A stretch of DNA of 13,640 nt from Limnohabitans sp. (lineage in GTDB: Bacteria > Pseudomonadota > Gammaproteobacteria > Burkholderiales > Burkholderiaceae_C): the NCBI GenBank assembly GCA_009693225.1, contig SHXP01000033.1, forward strand, positions 1-13,640, given 5' to 3'. The translations under genes were made by a program, and so were the position numbers. The notes under the pieces were generated by a model, which was given only the letters and a program-made list of their open reading frames with translations, was not told the origin of the DNA and did not search any database. Every line of letters begins with the position of its first letter. The first letter of the stretch is position 1. This document shows positions 1 through 6,671 of the stretch, piece by piece.

Positions 1-362
1 ATCAGGTCCACAGGCAGCAGGTCCATGGCATTCATCAGGAAAATCCAGACAAACACGGTCAGCGCCAGCGGTGCGACGAATTTGCGGCTGTCGGCATTGT
101 TGACAATGCTTTTGGCCTGGCTGTCGACCATTTCAACCAGCAACTCGACGGCCGCCTGAAAGCGGCCCGGGACACCGGAAGTGGCGCGACGGGCGGCCAG
201 CCACATCAAAAAGCAGCCGAGGACACCCAACGAGACCGACCAGAAGATGGTATCCATATTGAATACGGAAAAATCTAGTACGCTGGCCGGTGTCTTGTTT
301 TGCAAGTGGGTCAGGTGGTGACTGATGTAGTCGCCGGCTGATGGCCCAGTTTCTGTAGACAT
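1..362 (-). CDS. atpB: F0F1 ATP synthase subunit a (AtpB), N-terminal part; 3' end outside window
   Basis: Subunit a is the inner-membrane stator protein of the F0 sector that forms the proton half-channels against the c-ring. Translating the minus strand from the ATG at 360-362 gives 120 residues before the window edge. The start is MSTETGPSAGDYISHHLTHL, which has the HHL motif typical of proteobacterial AtpB N-termini. A first membrane segment lies at about residues 37-57, and a second at about 97-115 ends in NAMDLLPVDL. The catalytic Arg and the C-terminal helices lie beyond position 1. The gene starts 9 bp after the atpI stop, the usual operon order atpI-atpB. There is no strong Shine-Dalgarno, which suggests translational coupling to atpI (inference). 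The family is usually about 270-290 residues, so over half is missing only because of the window edge. Confidence 0.95.
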   Translation of the reverse strand, partial: MSTETGPSAGDYISHHLTHLQNKTPASVLDFSVFNMDTIFWSVSLGVLGCFLMWLAARRATSGVPGRFQAAVELLVEMVDSQAKSIVNNADSRKFVAPLALTVFVWIFLMNAMDLLPVDL

Positions 363-371
363 AACGGTAAA

Positions 372-854
372 TCAAAGTTTGGTAAAGCCTCGAATCTTAG
401 CATATGGCCAGGCCATGACCAGCCACTGGACCTTAAACGTCATAAAGCACCCCAGTAGTAACCCTAGCCAATTCAGTGGGTTCAGCAGACGCGGTGCCAG
501 CAGCATCATGGCCAGCGCCAGCGCCCACTTCACCAGTTCCCAGAGAAAAAATCCGGCGGTTGAAGTGACGGCGTTATGGCCGGTCCAGGGCCGCGTGACA
601 CCACGGGCAAAGACCAGATTAGGCAGAATACAGGTCAGACTGCCATAGGCCCAGGAGAGCGCCAGCGTGGTGGAGGCCAGCGCCCACAGCAACAGCGTAC
701 CTGACAAACCAGCAGCGAATTGCAGCAACATCACCTGCCGGATGCTGATGCCCGGGGGCTGGGTTTGCCGCAGCAGCGCAGCTTCTTCGGCGCTGAGTTG
801 CCGCCACTCAAGCGGCGAGTCATCGTAGGTGTTTGAACGAGAATACTCTGTCAT
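372..854 (-). CDS. atpI: ATP synthase subunit I (AtpI)
   Basis: AtpI is a small, non-essential inner-membrane protein encoded first in F-ATPase operons. In other bacteria it has been linked to c-ring assembly or to Mg2+ supply. The 160-residue product has a hydrophilic, acidic N-terminal tail (about residues 1-38) and four hydrophobic segments at about 41-60, 63-83, 99-121 and 127-148. It ends in a short basic tail, the usual topology of the family. The second segment carries GSLTCILPNLVFAR, resembling the conserved G-x3-x-P-N region of proteobacterial AtpI. The ATG at 852-854 is chosen because upstream bases run into the short divergent spacer. Identity rests on topology, motif and its position directly before atpB. 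A standalone search would probably be weak because this family is poorly conserved. Confidence 0.9.
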   Translation of the reverse strand: MTEYSRSNTYDDSPLEWRQLSAEEAALLRQTQPPGISIRQVMLLQFAAGLSGTLLLWALASTTLALSWAYGSLTCILPNLVFARGVTRPWTGHNAVTSTAGFFLWELVKWALALAMMLLAPRLLNPLNWLGLLLGCFMTFKVQWLVMAWPYAKIRGFTKL

Positions 855-887
855 ATTGGAAATTGCTGATGAGATTAAATACTGAAC
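855..887. promoter_or_regulatory. 33-bp divergent spacer between atpI and ybeD, likely promoter region
   Basis: The ATP synthase operon (leftward) and the ybeD-lipB-lipA-dmeF cluster (rightward) start only 33 bp apart. The spacer is AT-rich against its surroundings and contains GATTAAAT, a loose -10-like sequence. I could not place a convincing -35/-10 pair with 16-18 bp spacing on either strand. At least one promoter must therefore extend into the opposite coding region, or the atp operon promoter lies inside ybeD. The regulatory role is inferred from gene orientation; no specific motif is claimed. Confidence 0.35.
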
Positions 888-1166
888 ATGAATAACACCC
901 CGGCAACCCAGGATTCACTCATCGAATACCCTTGCAGCTTTCCCATCAAAGTCATGGGCTTACAGACAGCAGGGTTCACAGAAGCTATGCAGGAGATTGT
1001 TCGCTGCTTTGATCCGTCCTGGCAGAACGACGCTCTGGAGGAACGCAGCAGCAGCAATGGCAAATACCTAGGGCTGACCTTTCATGTCTACGTCAACAAC
1101 CGCGAGGAGCTTGATGGCCTGTACCGCGTCTTCACCTCGCACCCCATGGTCAAAGTCGTACTTTGA
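888..1166 (+). CDS. ybeD: YbeD/DUF493 family protein
   Basis: The 92-residue product belongs to the DUF493/YbeD family, small cytoplasmic proteins with a ferredoxin-like (ACT-like) fold and no established biochemical role. Family signs are the YPCSFPIKVMG start (residues 14-24), the FDPSW segment near 41-45, the SSNGKYLGLTFHVYV strand (about 54-69), and the short HPMVKVVL end. The length matches the family (about 87-95 residues). In Proteobacteria ybeD commonly sits just upstream of lipB, as here, which suggests a link to lipoate metabolism, though this is unproven. No clear Shine-Dalgarno precedes the ATG at 888. The last codons overlap the proposed lipB start. Confidence 0.9.
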   Translation: MNNTPATQDSLIEYPCSFPIKVMGLQTAGFTEAMQEIVRCFDPSWQNDALEERSSSNGKYLGLTFHVYVNNREELDGLYRVFTSHPMVKVVL

Positions 1167-1882
1167 ACCAGCGCCTGCCGACATCCGATGCCGCCGGGGT
1201 GCTGATCCGCCCGCTGGGCCCGATGGCCTATGCCGACAGCTTGCAAGCCATGCAGGATTTTACGGCGCAGCGGGACGCTGCAACGCCTGACGAAATCTGG
1301 CTGTGCGAACACCCGGCGGTGTTCACCCAGGGGCAGGCAGGCCACGGCGCTCACCTGCTGTCGCCCGATGACATCCCGATGGTGGCCAGCAACCGCGGCG
1401 GCCAGATCACCTACCACGGGCCGGGTCAGGTGGTGGCGTATGCGCTGATCGATTTGAAACGCGCCGGCTATTTCGTCAAGGAATATGTTTACCGCATCGA
1501 GGACGCGGTGCTCAAAACACTGGCGCACTTCAGCGTCACCGGTCATCGCGTGGCCGGCGCCCCCGGCATTTACGTGCGCCCGGACGCCCCGTTTGACCAT
1601 GCGCGACTGCCGTCCCGACCGCAACACGGCCGGCAAGCGACCGCGCCTGATTTCACCGGCCTGGCCAAAATCGCCGCGCTCGGCGTCAAAGTCAGCCGCC
1701 ATTGCGCCTACCATGGGGTGGCATTGAATGTGCACATGGACCTCTCACCCTTTGCGCGTATCAACCCCTGCGGCTATGCAGGACTGGCGACCACCGATCT
1801 TTTTACAATCGGTGTCGATGTCAGCTGGCAACAAGCGGCTGATGTGCTGGGCAGCAAGCTTGCCGGCAACTTAATGCCTTAA
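1163..1882 (+). CDS. lipB: Octanoyl-[ACP]:protein octanoyltransferase LipB
   Basis: LipB moves octanoate from acyl carrier protein to the lipoyl domains of 2-oxoacid dehydrogenases and the glycine cleavage H protein, the first step of de novo lipoate assembly in the cytoplasm. Visible motifs are HPAVFTQGQAG (50-60), RGGQITYHGPGQ (78-89), the GAPGIYV strand (132-138), the catalytic Lys in KIAALGVKVS (K169) and the catalytic Cys in NPCGYAG (C203). A loop of about 28 residues (139-166) between GIYV and KIAALG is longer than in E. coli; I recall similar loops in Burkholderiales. The frame has no usable ATG near the N-terminus. TTG at 1163 overlaps the ybeD stop (TTGA) and gives 239 residues; GTG at 1199 is the alternative and keeps all motifs. 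lipA follows after 13 bp. Confidence 0.95.
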   Translation: MNQRLPTSDAAGVLIRPLGPMAYADSLQAMQDFTAQRDAATPDEIWLCEHPAVFTQGQAGHGAHLLSPDDIPMVASNRGGQITYHGPGQVVAYALIDLKRAGYFVKEYVYRIEDAVLKTLAHFSVTGHRVAGAPGIYVRPDAPFDHARLPSRPQHGRQATAPDFTGLAKIAALGVKVSRHCAYHGVALNVHMDLSPFARINPCGYAGLATTDLFTIGVDVSWQQAADVLGSKLAGNLMP

Positions 1883-1895
1883 CCCCAAGGTCGAC

Positions 1896-2879
1896 ATGAC
1901 AGCCCCTGAAGCACCCGACACCGCCCCGGCTTATGACGCCGGCGCCAAACAAAAATCCTCCGACAAGGTGTCGCGCATCCCCGTCAAGGTGGTGCACACC
2001 GGCGAGACATTGAAAAAGCCGGATTGGATCCGCGTTAAAGCCGGCTCCCCGAACTCACGCTTCGGTGAAATCAAAGACATATTGCGCGCCAACAAACTGG
2101 TGACCGTGTGCGAAGAGGCCTCGTGCCCGAACATCGGCGAATGCTTCGGCAAGGGCACGGCGACCTTCATGATCATGGGCGACAAATGCACCCGCCGCTG
2201 CCCGTTTTGTGACGTCGGTCACGGCAGACCAGACCCGCTGGATGCGAACGAGCCGCTGAACCTGGCCAACACCATAGCCGCGCTCAAGCTTCGCTACGTG
2301 GTCATCACCAGCGTCGACCGTGACGATTTGCGCGACGGCGGCGCAGCGCATTTTGTCGACTGCATACGCCAGACCCGCGCGCTATCACCGCAGACGCAAA
2401 TCGAACTGCTGGTGCCCGACTTTCGCGGCCGCGACGACCGCGCCTTGAACATACTGAAAGAAGCGCCGCCGGACGTGATGAACCACAACCTGGAAACCGT
2501 ACCACGCCTGTACAAAGAGTCGCGCCCGGGCAGCGACTATGCGTTCAGCCTGAACCTGCTGAAGAAATTCAAAGCGCTGTTCCCGCAAGTGCCGACCAAA
2601 AGCGGCATGATGGTCGGCCTGGGTGAAACCGACGAAGAAATCCTGACCAGCATGCAGGACATGCGCGAGCACGGCATAGACATGCTGACGCTGGGCCAGT
2701 ACCTGGCGCCGAGCAGCCACCATTTGCAGGTGAAACGCTATGTGCACCCGGACACTTTCAAAATGTTCGAAGAACGCGCTTATGCCATGGGGTTTTCTCA
2801 TGCGGCGGTCGGGCCGATGGTGAGGTCAAGTTACCATGCCGATCAACAAGCGCATGCGGCCTTGCACCACAGAGATTGA
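1896..2879 (+). CDS. lipA: Lipoyl synthase LipA (radical SAM)
   Basis: LipA inserts two sulfur atoms into the protein-bound octanoyl chain made by LipB, using radical SAM chemistry and sacrificing its auxiliary [4Fe-4S] cluster. The 327-residue protein shows both cluster motifs. The auxiliary site is C-x4-C-x5-C (C72, C77, C83) in CEEASCPNIGEC. The SAM site is C-x3-C-x2-C (C98, C102, C105) in CTRRCPFCDVG. The C-terminal RSSY motif (310-313), whose serine binds the auxiliary cluster, is also present. Length is normal for the family. The ATG at 1896 is supported by AAGG at 1887-1890. It lies 13 bp after lipB and 1 bp before the dmeF start, so ybeD-lipB-lipA-dmeF look co-transcribed. Confidence 0.97.
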   Translation: MTAPEAPDTAPAYDAGAKQKSSDKVSRIPVKVVHTGETLKKPDWIRVKAGSPNSRFGEIKDILRANKLVTVCEEASCPNIGECFGKGTATFMIMGDKCTRRCPFCDVGHGRPDPLDANEPLNLANTIAALKLRYVVITSVDRDDLRDGGAAHFVDCIRQTRALSPQTQIELLVPDFRGRDDRALNILKEAPPDVMNHNLETVPRLYKESRPGSDYAFSLNLLKKFKALFPQVPTKSGMMVGLGETDEEILTSMQDMREHGIDMLTLGQYLAPSSHHLQVKRYVHPDTFKMFEERAYAMGFSHAAVGPMVRSSYHADQQAHAALHHRD

Positions 2880-2880
2880 C

Positions 2881-3942
2881 ATGCAGAACGACACCCTCTC
2901 CGATTGGCTGCACGACCATGTGTTTGACGAAGGCAGCCAGGCCGTCGAGCGCGGCACGCGGCTGGTGATGTGGATCACGCTGGCGACGATGTTCATTGAA
3001 ATCTTTGCAGGCTGGTGGTTCAACTCGATGGCGCTGCTGGCCGACGGCTGGCACATGAGTTCGCACGCGCTGGCCATCGGTTTGTCTGCCACGGCCTACG
3101 CGACAGCGCGCACCTACGCCCGCGACCCGCGCTTTGCCTTCGGCAGCTGGAAGATAGAAATCCTGGCCGGCTTTGCCAGCGCGATTGTGTTGATCGGTGT
3201 GGCTTTAAACATGGTGTTCGGTTCGGTTGAACGCCTCTGGATCCCGCAACCGATTCAATACGCCGAAGCGATTGCCGTCGCTGTACTCGGGCTGGTGGTC
3301 AACGTGGTCTGCGCTTTGATTCTGGGACGGGTTCACCGTCATCCGCAACACGGTACACAGTCCACCGCTGAGCACGAACATGTGGATGCAACCAGCCCGG
3401 CAAACCGCCACAGCGAAACTCAACACGCACACGAGGTGCAAGCCGCGCCCCGCGTCGAGTTCAGCCGCACACACCAGCACGGGTACGGGCACGGGCACGG
3501 GCATCACCATGACCTGAATTTGAAATCTGCTTATCTGCACGTCATCGCCGATGCATTCACCTCGGTGCTGGCCATTGTTGCGCTGCTGGGCGGCTGGTGG
3601 TTCGGCTGGTCATGGTTAGACCCGGTGATGGGGTTGGTCGGCGCGGCGCTGGTGGCGGTCTGGGCCAAGGGTTTGCTGACTGACACCGGCAAGGTCTTGC
3701 TCGACCGTGAAATGGACCACCCGGTGGTGCAAGAAATACGCGAGGCGGTTGAAATCAACCCGCAAACCCGGGTCACCGATTTGCATGTCTGGCGGGTCGG
3801 CAAACAGGTGTTTTCCTGTGCGCTGACCGTGGTCACGCAAGAGCCTGAATTGACAGCCGCCGTGGTGCGCAAGCGTTTGTCGGTGCACGAAGAAATCGTG
3901 CACTCAACCATAGAAATACACCGCTACCAGCGCAAATCCTGA
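2881..3942 (+). CDS. dmeF: CDF-family divalent metal efflux transporter, DmeF-like (Co/Ni)
   Basis: Cation diffusion facilitators are inner-membrane antiporters that export divalent metals in exchange for protons. The 353-residue product begins with a DmeF-type N-terminus (WLHDHVF, 9-15). Six membrane segments lie at about 26-46, 49-72, 93-113, 126-149, 215-238 and 245-266. Likely transport-site residues are in LLADGWHMSSH (52-62) and HVIAD (220-224). A His-rich loop (about 151-211) joins TM4 and TM5, ending in GHGHGHHHD. The C-terminal cytoplasmic domain (about 270-353) carries TDLHVWRVG. Co/Ni specificity is inferred from resemblance to DmeF; zinc cannot be excluded. The ATG at 2881 is preferred over 2836, which would overlap lipA by 44 bp and add a non-conserved tail. 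The gene meets the puuC remnant tail to tail with 16 bp between. Confidence 0.85.
   Translation: MQNDTLSDWLHDHVFDEGSQAVERGTRLVMWITLATMFIEIFAGWWFNSMALLADGWHMSSHALAIGLSATAYATARTYARDPRFAFGSWKIEILAGFASAIVLIGVALNMVFGSVERLWIPQPIQYAEAIAVAVLGLVVNVVCALILGRVHRHPQHGTQSTAEHEHVDATSPANRHSETQHAHEVQAAPRVEFSRTHQHGYGHGHGHHHDLNLKSAYLHVIADAFTSVLAIVALLGGWWFGWSWLDPVMGLVGAALVAVWAKGLLTDTGKVLLDREMDHPVVQEIREAVEINPQTRVTDLHVWRVGKQVFSCALTVVTQEPELTAAVVRKRLSVHEEIVHSTIEIHRYQRKS
3481..3504 (+). repeat. Hexanucleotide tandem repeat encoding the (GH)n part of the DmeF metal loop
   Basis: Four near-identical 6-base units lie in frame: GGGTAC, GGGCAC, GGGCAC, GGGCAT. They encode GYGHGHGH in the cytoplasmic His-rich loop between TM4 and TM5 of DmeF. 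A 6-bp unit changes length without shifting the reading frame, so replication slippage could vary the number of His residues. That consequence is inference. Confidence 0.7.
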
Positions 3943-3958
3943 GCGGCAAATCCGGTGT

Positions 3959-5140
3959 TCACATCGGGCTGTCTATGCGTATCCAGGTGGTTTTCAGTTC
4001 GGTGTATTTGTCAAACGCGTGCAGCGATTTGTCGCGCCCGACACCGCTTTGCTTGTAGTCGCCGCAGGGCACGGTGATGTCGTCTTCGTCGTACTGGTTG
4101 ACATGCACGGTGCCGGCACGCAGCGCGCGCGCCACCCCGTGCGCTTTGTTGATGTCGCGGCTCCACACCGCCGCCTGCAAACCGTAGATGTTGTCGTTGG
4201 CCATGTGCACCGCTTCGGCTGCGCTGTCAAAACCCATGACGCTGAGCACCGGGCCGAAAATTTCTTCACGCGCAATCGCCATGTCGTTACGCACACCGTC
4301 AAACAGCGCGGGCTGCACAAAATAGCCGCCGCTGTCTTGCATGACACGCTCGCCGCCGGCAAGCAACTTCGCACCTTCTTGCTGCCCGCGTTCGATGTAG
4401 CCGAGCACCGTGTCCATTTGCGTGCGGTCGGCCAAGGCGCCCATCACAGTGGCTTCATCCAAGGGGTGGGCCGGTGCATACGATGGCAGCAACTCAAGGG
4501 CGTGTTGCATGAAGGCAGGCTTGATGCTGTTTTCCACCAGCAGGCGCGACGGCGCGTTGCAACTCTCGCCCTGGTTGAAAAAAAAAATGCTGGCCACCGA
4601 GGCCTGCACGGCTTGCTCGAGATCCGGGCAATCGGCGAACACGATATTGGGCGACTTGCCGCCGAGCTCGGTCCAGGCACGTTTCAAATTGCTTTGACCG
4701 GCCATCACATGGATTTGTTTGCCCACGCGGGTCGAGCCGGTAAAGCCGATACCGTCCACGTCCATGTGCAGCGCCAGCGGCCAGCGCAAGTTCGGCCAGC
4801 CGCAAGGCGCTGTGCGGAGATTTTTCGCTGGGCTTTAACACCACGCTGTTGCCGGTGGCCAGCGCCTGCGCGGCGCGGTGGGCGCGATTTCGCGGTACAC
4901 CTTGTCGATGGCTTCGCCGTACCAGCGCATGCAGTTGGCGGTGCTGTTGACATCGACGCTGCGCGCATAACGGATGGGCTTGCCCATGTCGACGGTTTCC
5001 AGCCAGGCCAGCTCTTCGCGGTGCGCCAGTATCTGTTCGGCAAACGCGATCAACACCTGTTTGCGTTTGGCCGGCGGCAAACCGCGCCAGTGCTGGTCGT
5101 CAAGCGCGGCCAGCGGTGCGTCACGGAAGTTATGGCTCAT
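3959..5140 (-). pseudogene. puuC: Degraded aldehyde dehydrogenase (PuuC/KauB-like gamma-glutamyl-gamma-aminobutyraldehyde dehydrogenase)
   Basis: Intact PuuC-type enzymes (about 495 residues) oxidise the amino-aldehyde from putrescine breakdown. Here the ATG at 5138-5140, with Shine-Dalgarno AAAGGA at 5148-5153, opens a frame with family sequence (PPAKRKQVLIAFAEQILAHR, then RWYGEAIDKVY) that stops at 4835-4837. The segment from about 4870 to 4775 continues the family in another frame (ATGNSVVLKPSEKSP). From about 4775 to 3959 the original frame resumes (FTGSTRVGKQ to ELKTTWIRI). Compared with recalled E. coli PuuC, about 57 residues are missing near the N-terminus, about 32 before ATGNSVV (including PWNFP with its catalytic Asn), and about 18 before the FTGST region. 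The catalytic Glu (ELGGKS) and Cys (GESCNAP) remain. The C-terminal PFGGYKQSG motif reads PCGDYKQSG. The gene lies behind the terminator of the pot operon. Loss of function is near certain; exact block sizes are estimates. Confidence 0.9.
4578..4587. repeat. Ten-base poly-A tract (poly-T in the puuC remnant)
   Basis: A run of ten A on the plus strand reads ATT TTT TTT TTC on the coding strand, giving IFFFNQGESC just before the catalytic Cys. The family normally has two aromatic residues here (IFYNQG or IFFNQG), so one extra Phe, three bases, may have arisen by slippage. It is the longest homopolymer I noticed in the window. Confidence 0.75.
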
Positions 5141-5156
5141 GGGGAATTCCTTTGGT

Positions 5157-5186
5157 CAAAAAAAGACGGCCTGCGAGAGGCCGTCT
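5157..5186 (-). terminator. Rho-independent terminator of the putrescine operon
   Basis: An 8-bp perfect stem (AGACGGCC at 5164-5171 pairing with GGCCGTCT at 5179-5186) has a 7-base loop. On the minus strand it is followed by seven T (A5158-A5164 on the plus strand, the last being in the stem). It lies 25 bp past the stop of the DUF3138 gene and before the puuC remnant, oriented to end leftward transcription. The puuC remnant would thus be reached only by readthrough or its own promoter. Confidence 0.88.
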
Positions 5187-5210
5187 GGTGTTGTCATCCG
5201 TCCAGGCGTT

Positions 5211-6614
5211 TTAGAAAGCAAACACCATCGAGGACAACAAGGTCAGGCTGTCTCTTTTATAGCTGTCGGAAACCGCGTCGTAAAACACCAGGCCGTTGGC
5301 GCCGTCAGCACGCAACTCCATTTTGAACCAGGTGCTGGTGTTCCAGGTGCCGCTGTTGGCCGTGTGGTTGGGCGTGATCAGGTAGTTAAAGCCGACGGAC
5401 AAGGCGTAGCGGTTGACGCCGCTGCCATTTGCGGGAGTGCCAAAGCCGTTGTAAGAGTCCAGATTACCGTTTGATGGGTCATTGCTTGCATTGGCGCCCA
5501 AAACTCCGCCACCGTTGGAAGAGTTGTTGATGTAGTCAGCCCGCGTCACCAATTGCAAGCGCGGCGTGACCTTGTAAGCCACCAGCCCTGAAGCGCCAGA
5601 CCAACTCATGTAGTCCCCGGCGCTGTTCAGCGAGGCTCCCCCCAACTGCCCGCGCCCGATTTGTCCTTGCAGCGTCAGGTCGCCTCGGGTGTAATACCCG
5701 TCTATCTCAAACAAATTAAAGCCTCGTGAGTTGCTGTTGGCCTGTGCGGACGTGCCGGCAAAGCCAAAGCCGCTGAATTCATTTATTGCATAGTCAGCCC
5801 GGTAGCTCAGCCCCTGGGTTTTGTCACCTGAAGTCAAGACGGTCTGGTTGATATTGCCGACCAGGAACTTGCCTATCCATTTGCCGCGCGTCATCTCCAT
5901 ACCCGCGCCTGTGTAATAACTGGGGATGGTGAAATCGAACAACAGGTTGTGGCTGATCAGCGGTTGCAGGTTGGACCAGATGTATTCATAGCCCGACCAG
6001 TCCGGGATTTGCCCGGCGATCAGCTTGTTGGCCGGGCCTTCCAGCGGAACAGACACTGAAGCCTCATGCACGATGGTGCTGGTATTGTAGCCTGAACTCG
6101 CAGATTTGTGCGGCGACAGCGTCAAGCGCCATTTCTGACCGCCTTCGGTTTCCTTTTGCAAGTCCAGCATGGCCATGCCGAAATACGAGTTGTAGTAGGT
6201 GTAGCCATCGCCTGAACTGGCGTCGACGTTGAAGTTGTTCAAAAAATTAAAGCCCGACGTGTTCTGCCGGTTGTTGTAGACAAAAGTCGGGTCCATCATG
6301 CCGCTGATTTTCAAGCCCTTCATGCCGGAGGTTTCCTGGGCGTCTTCTGCCGCTTCGACCTTCATACTGACGCGGTTGAAGTCTTCCACCGACACCGCGG
6401 GCGCGACGGCCGGGGCAGGCCTGGCTGCGTTTTGCTGCAACTTATCCTCGAGTTGCTGTATGCGGTCCTTGAGCGCTTGCAATTCTTTGAGCAACTCCTG
6501 GTTGCTTAGCGCATGGCCCAGAGCCGGCGCCAGCAAACCGGCAGATGCTGCAAGCGCAGTCACCAAGGGCTTGAGTCGCAAACCTGTAGAAGAAACGGGG
6601 ACCGGTGTTTTCAT
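5211..6614 (-). CDS. DUF3138-family outer-membrane beta-barrel (porin-like) protein
   Basis: The 467-residue product has a basic N-terminus and hydrophobic core with a probable signal-peptidase site after A35 (ALGHA). A short coiled coil (about 37-62, rich in L, Q, K, E) and an Ala/Pro linker (63-75) follow. From about residue 98 a long region of alternating, aromatic-rich strands runs to the end. It finishes in SMVFAF, a terminal Phe as in Bam-assembled barrels. Phrases such as GLKISGMMDPTFVYN, KWRLTLSPHKS and IVHEASVSVPL match my recollection of the DUF3138 family, found mainly in Burkholderiales and of unknown function. The start has Shine-Dalgarno GGAG (6620-6623). It follows potI by 57 bp with no terminator between, so it is probably the last gene of the polyamine operon. 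An outer-membrane channel for polyamines is a plausible inference, not shown. Confidence 0.85.
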   Translation of the reverse strand: MKTPVPVSSTGLRLKPLVTALAASAGLLAPALGHALSNQELLKELQALKDRIQQLEDKLQQNAARPAPAVAPAVSVEDFNRVSMKVEAAEDAQETSGMKGLKISGMMDPTFVYNNRQNTSGFNFLNNFNVDASSGDGYTYYNSYFGMAMLDLQKETEGGQKWRLTLSPHKSASSGYNTSTIVHEASVSVPLEGPANKLIAGQIPDWSGYEYIWSNLQPLISHNLLFDFTIPSYYTGAGMEMTRGKWIGKFLVGNINQTVLTSGDKTQGLSYRADYAINEFSGFGFAGTSAQANSNSRGFNLFEIDGYYTRGDLTLQGQIGRGQLGGASLNSAGDYMSWSGASGLVAYKVTPRLQLVTRADYINNSSNGGGVLGANASNDPSNGNLDSYNGFGTPANGSGVNRYALSVGFNYLITPNHTANSGTWNTSTWFKMELRADGANGLVFYDAVSDSYKRDSLTLLSSMVFAF

Positions 6615-6671
6615 GGAAGCTCCGCTGGGCGTTGATGAAGGTTGAATCTGTCTGTCATGGCTTAAGTGGTG

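Noticed and set aside
1088..1735. 215-codon minus-strand ORF opposite lipB
   Set aside because: It is antisense to motif-complete LipB; composition and lack of recognisable domains indicate a shadow frame.
2836..2880. Upstream ATG for dmeF inside lipA
   Set aside because: It adds 15 residues unlike DmeF proteins and overlaps lipA; the ATG at 2881 gives the family-typical start.
3943..3958. Bidirectional terminator between dmeF and the puuC remnant
   Set aside because: The 16-bp gap and flanks show only a 3-4 bp stem (CCG/CGG) and no T-run.
4835..5140. The 101-codon N-terminal puuC piece as a separate functional small gene
   Set aside because: It is aldehyde dehydrogenase sequence followed by an out-of-frame tail, and is best read as part of a pseudogene.
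4019..5326. 435-codon plus-strand ORF opposite the puuC remnant and the end of the DUF3138 gene
   Set aside because: It is antisense to recognisable dehydrogenase sequence, crosses the terminator, and has low-complexity His/Arg/Ala composition typical of GC-rich shadow frames.
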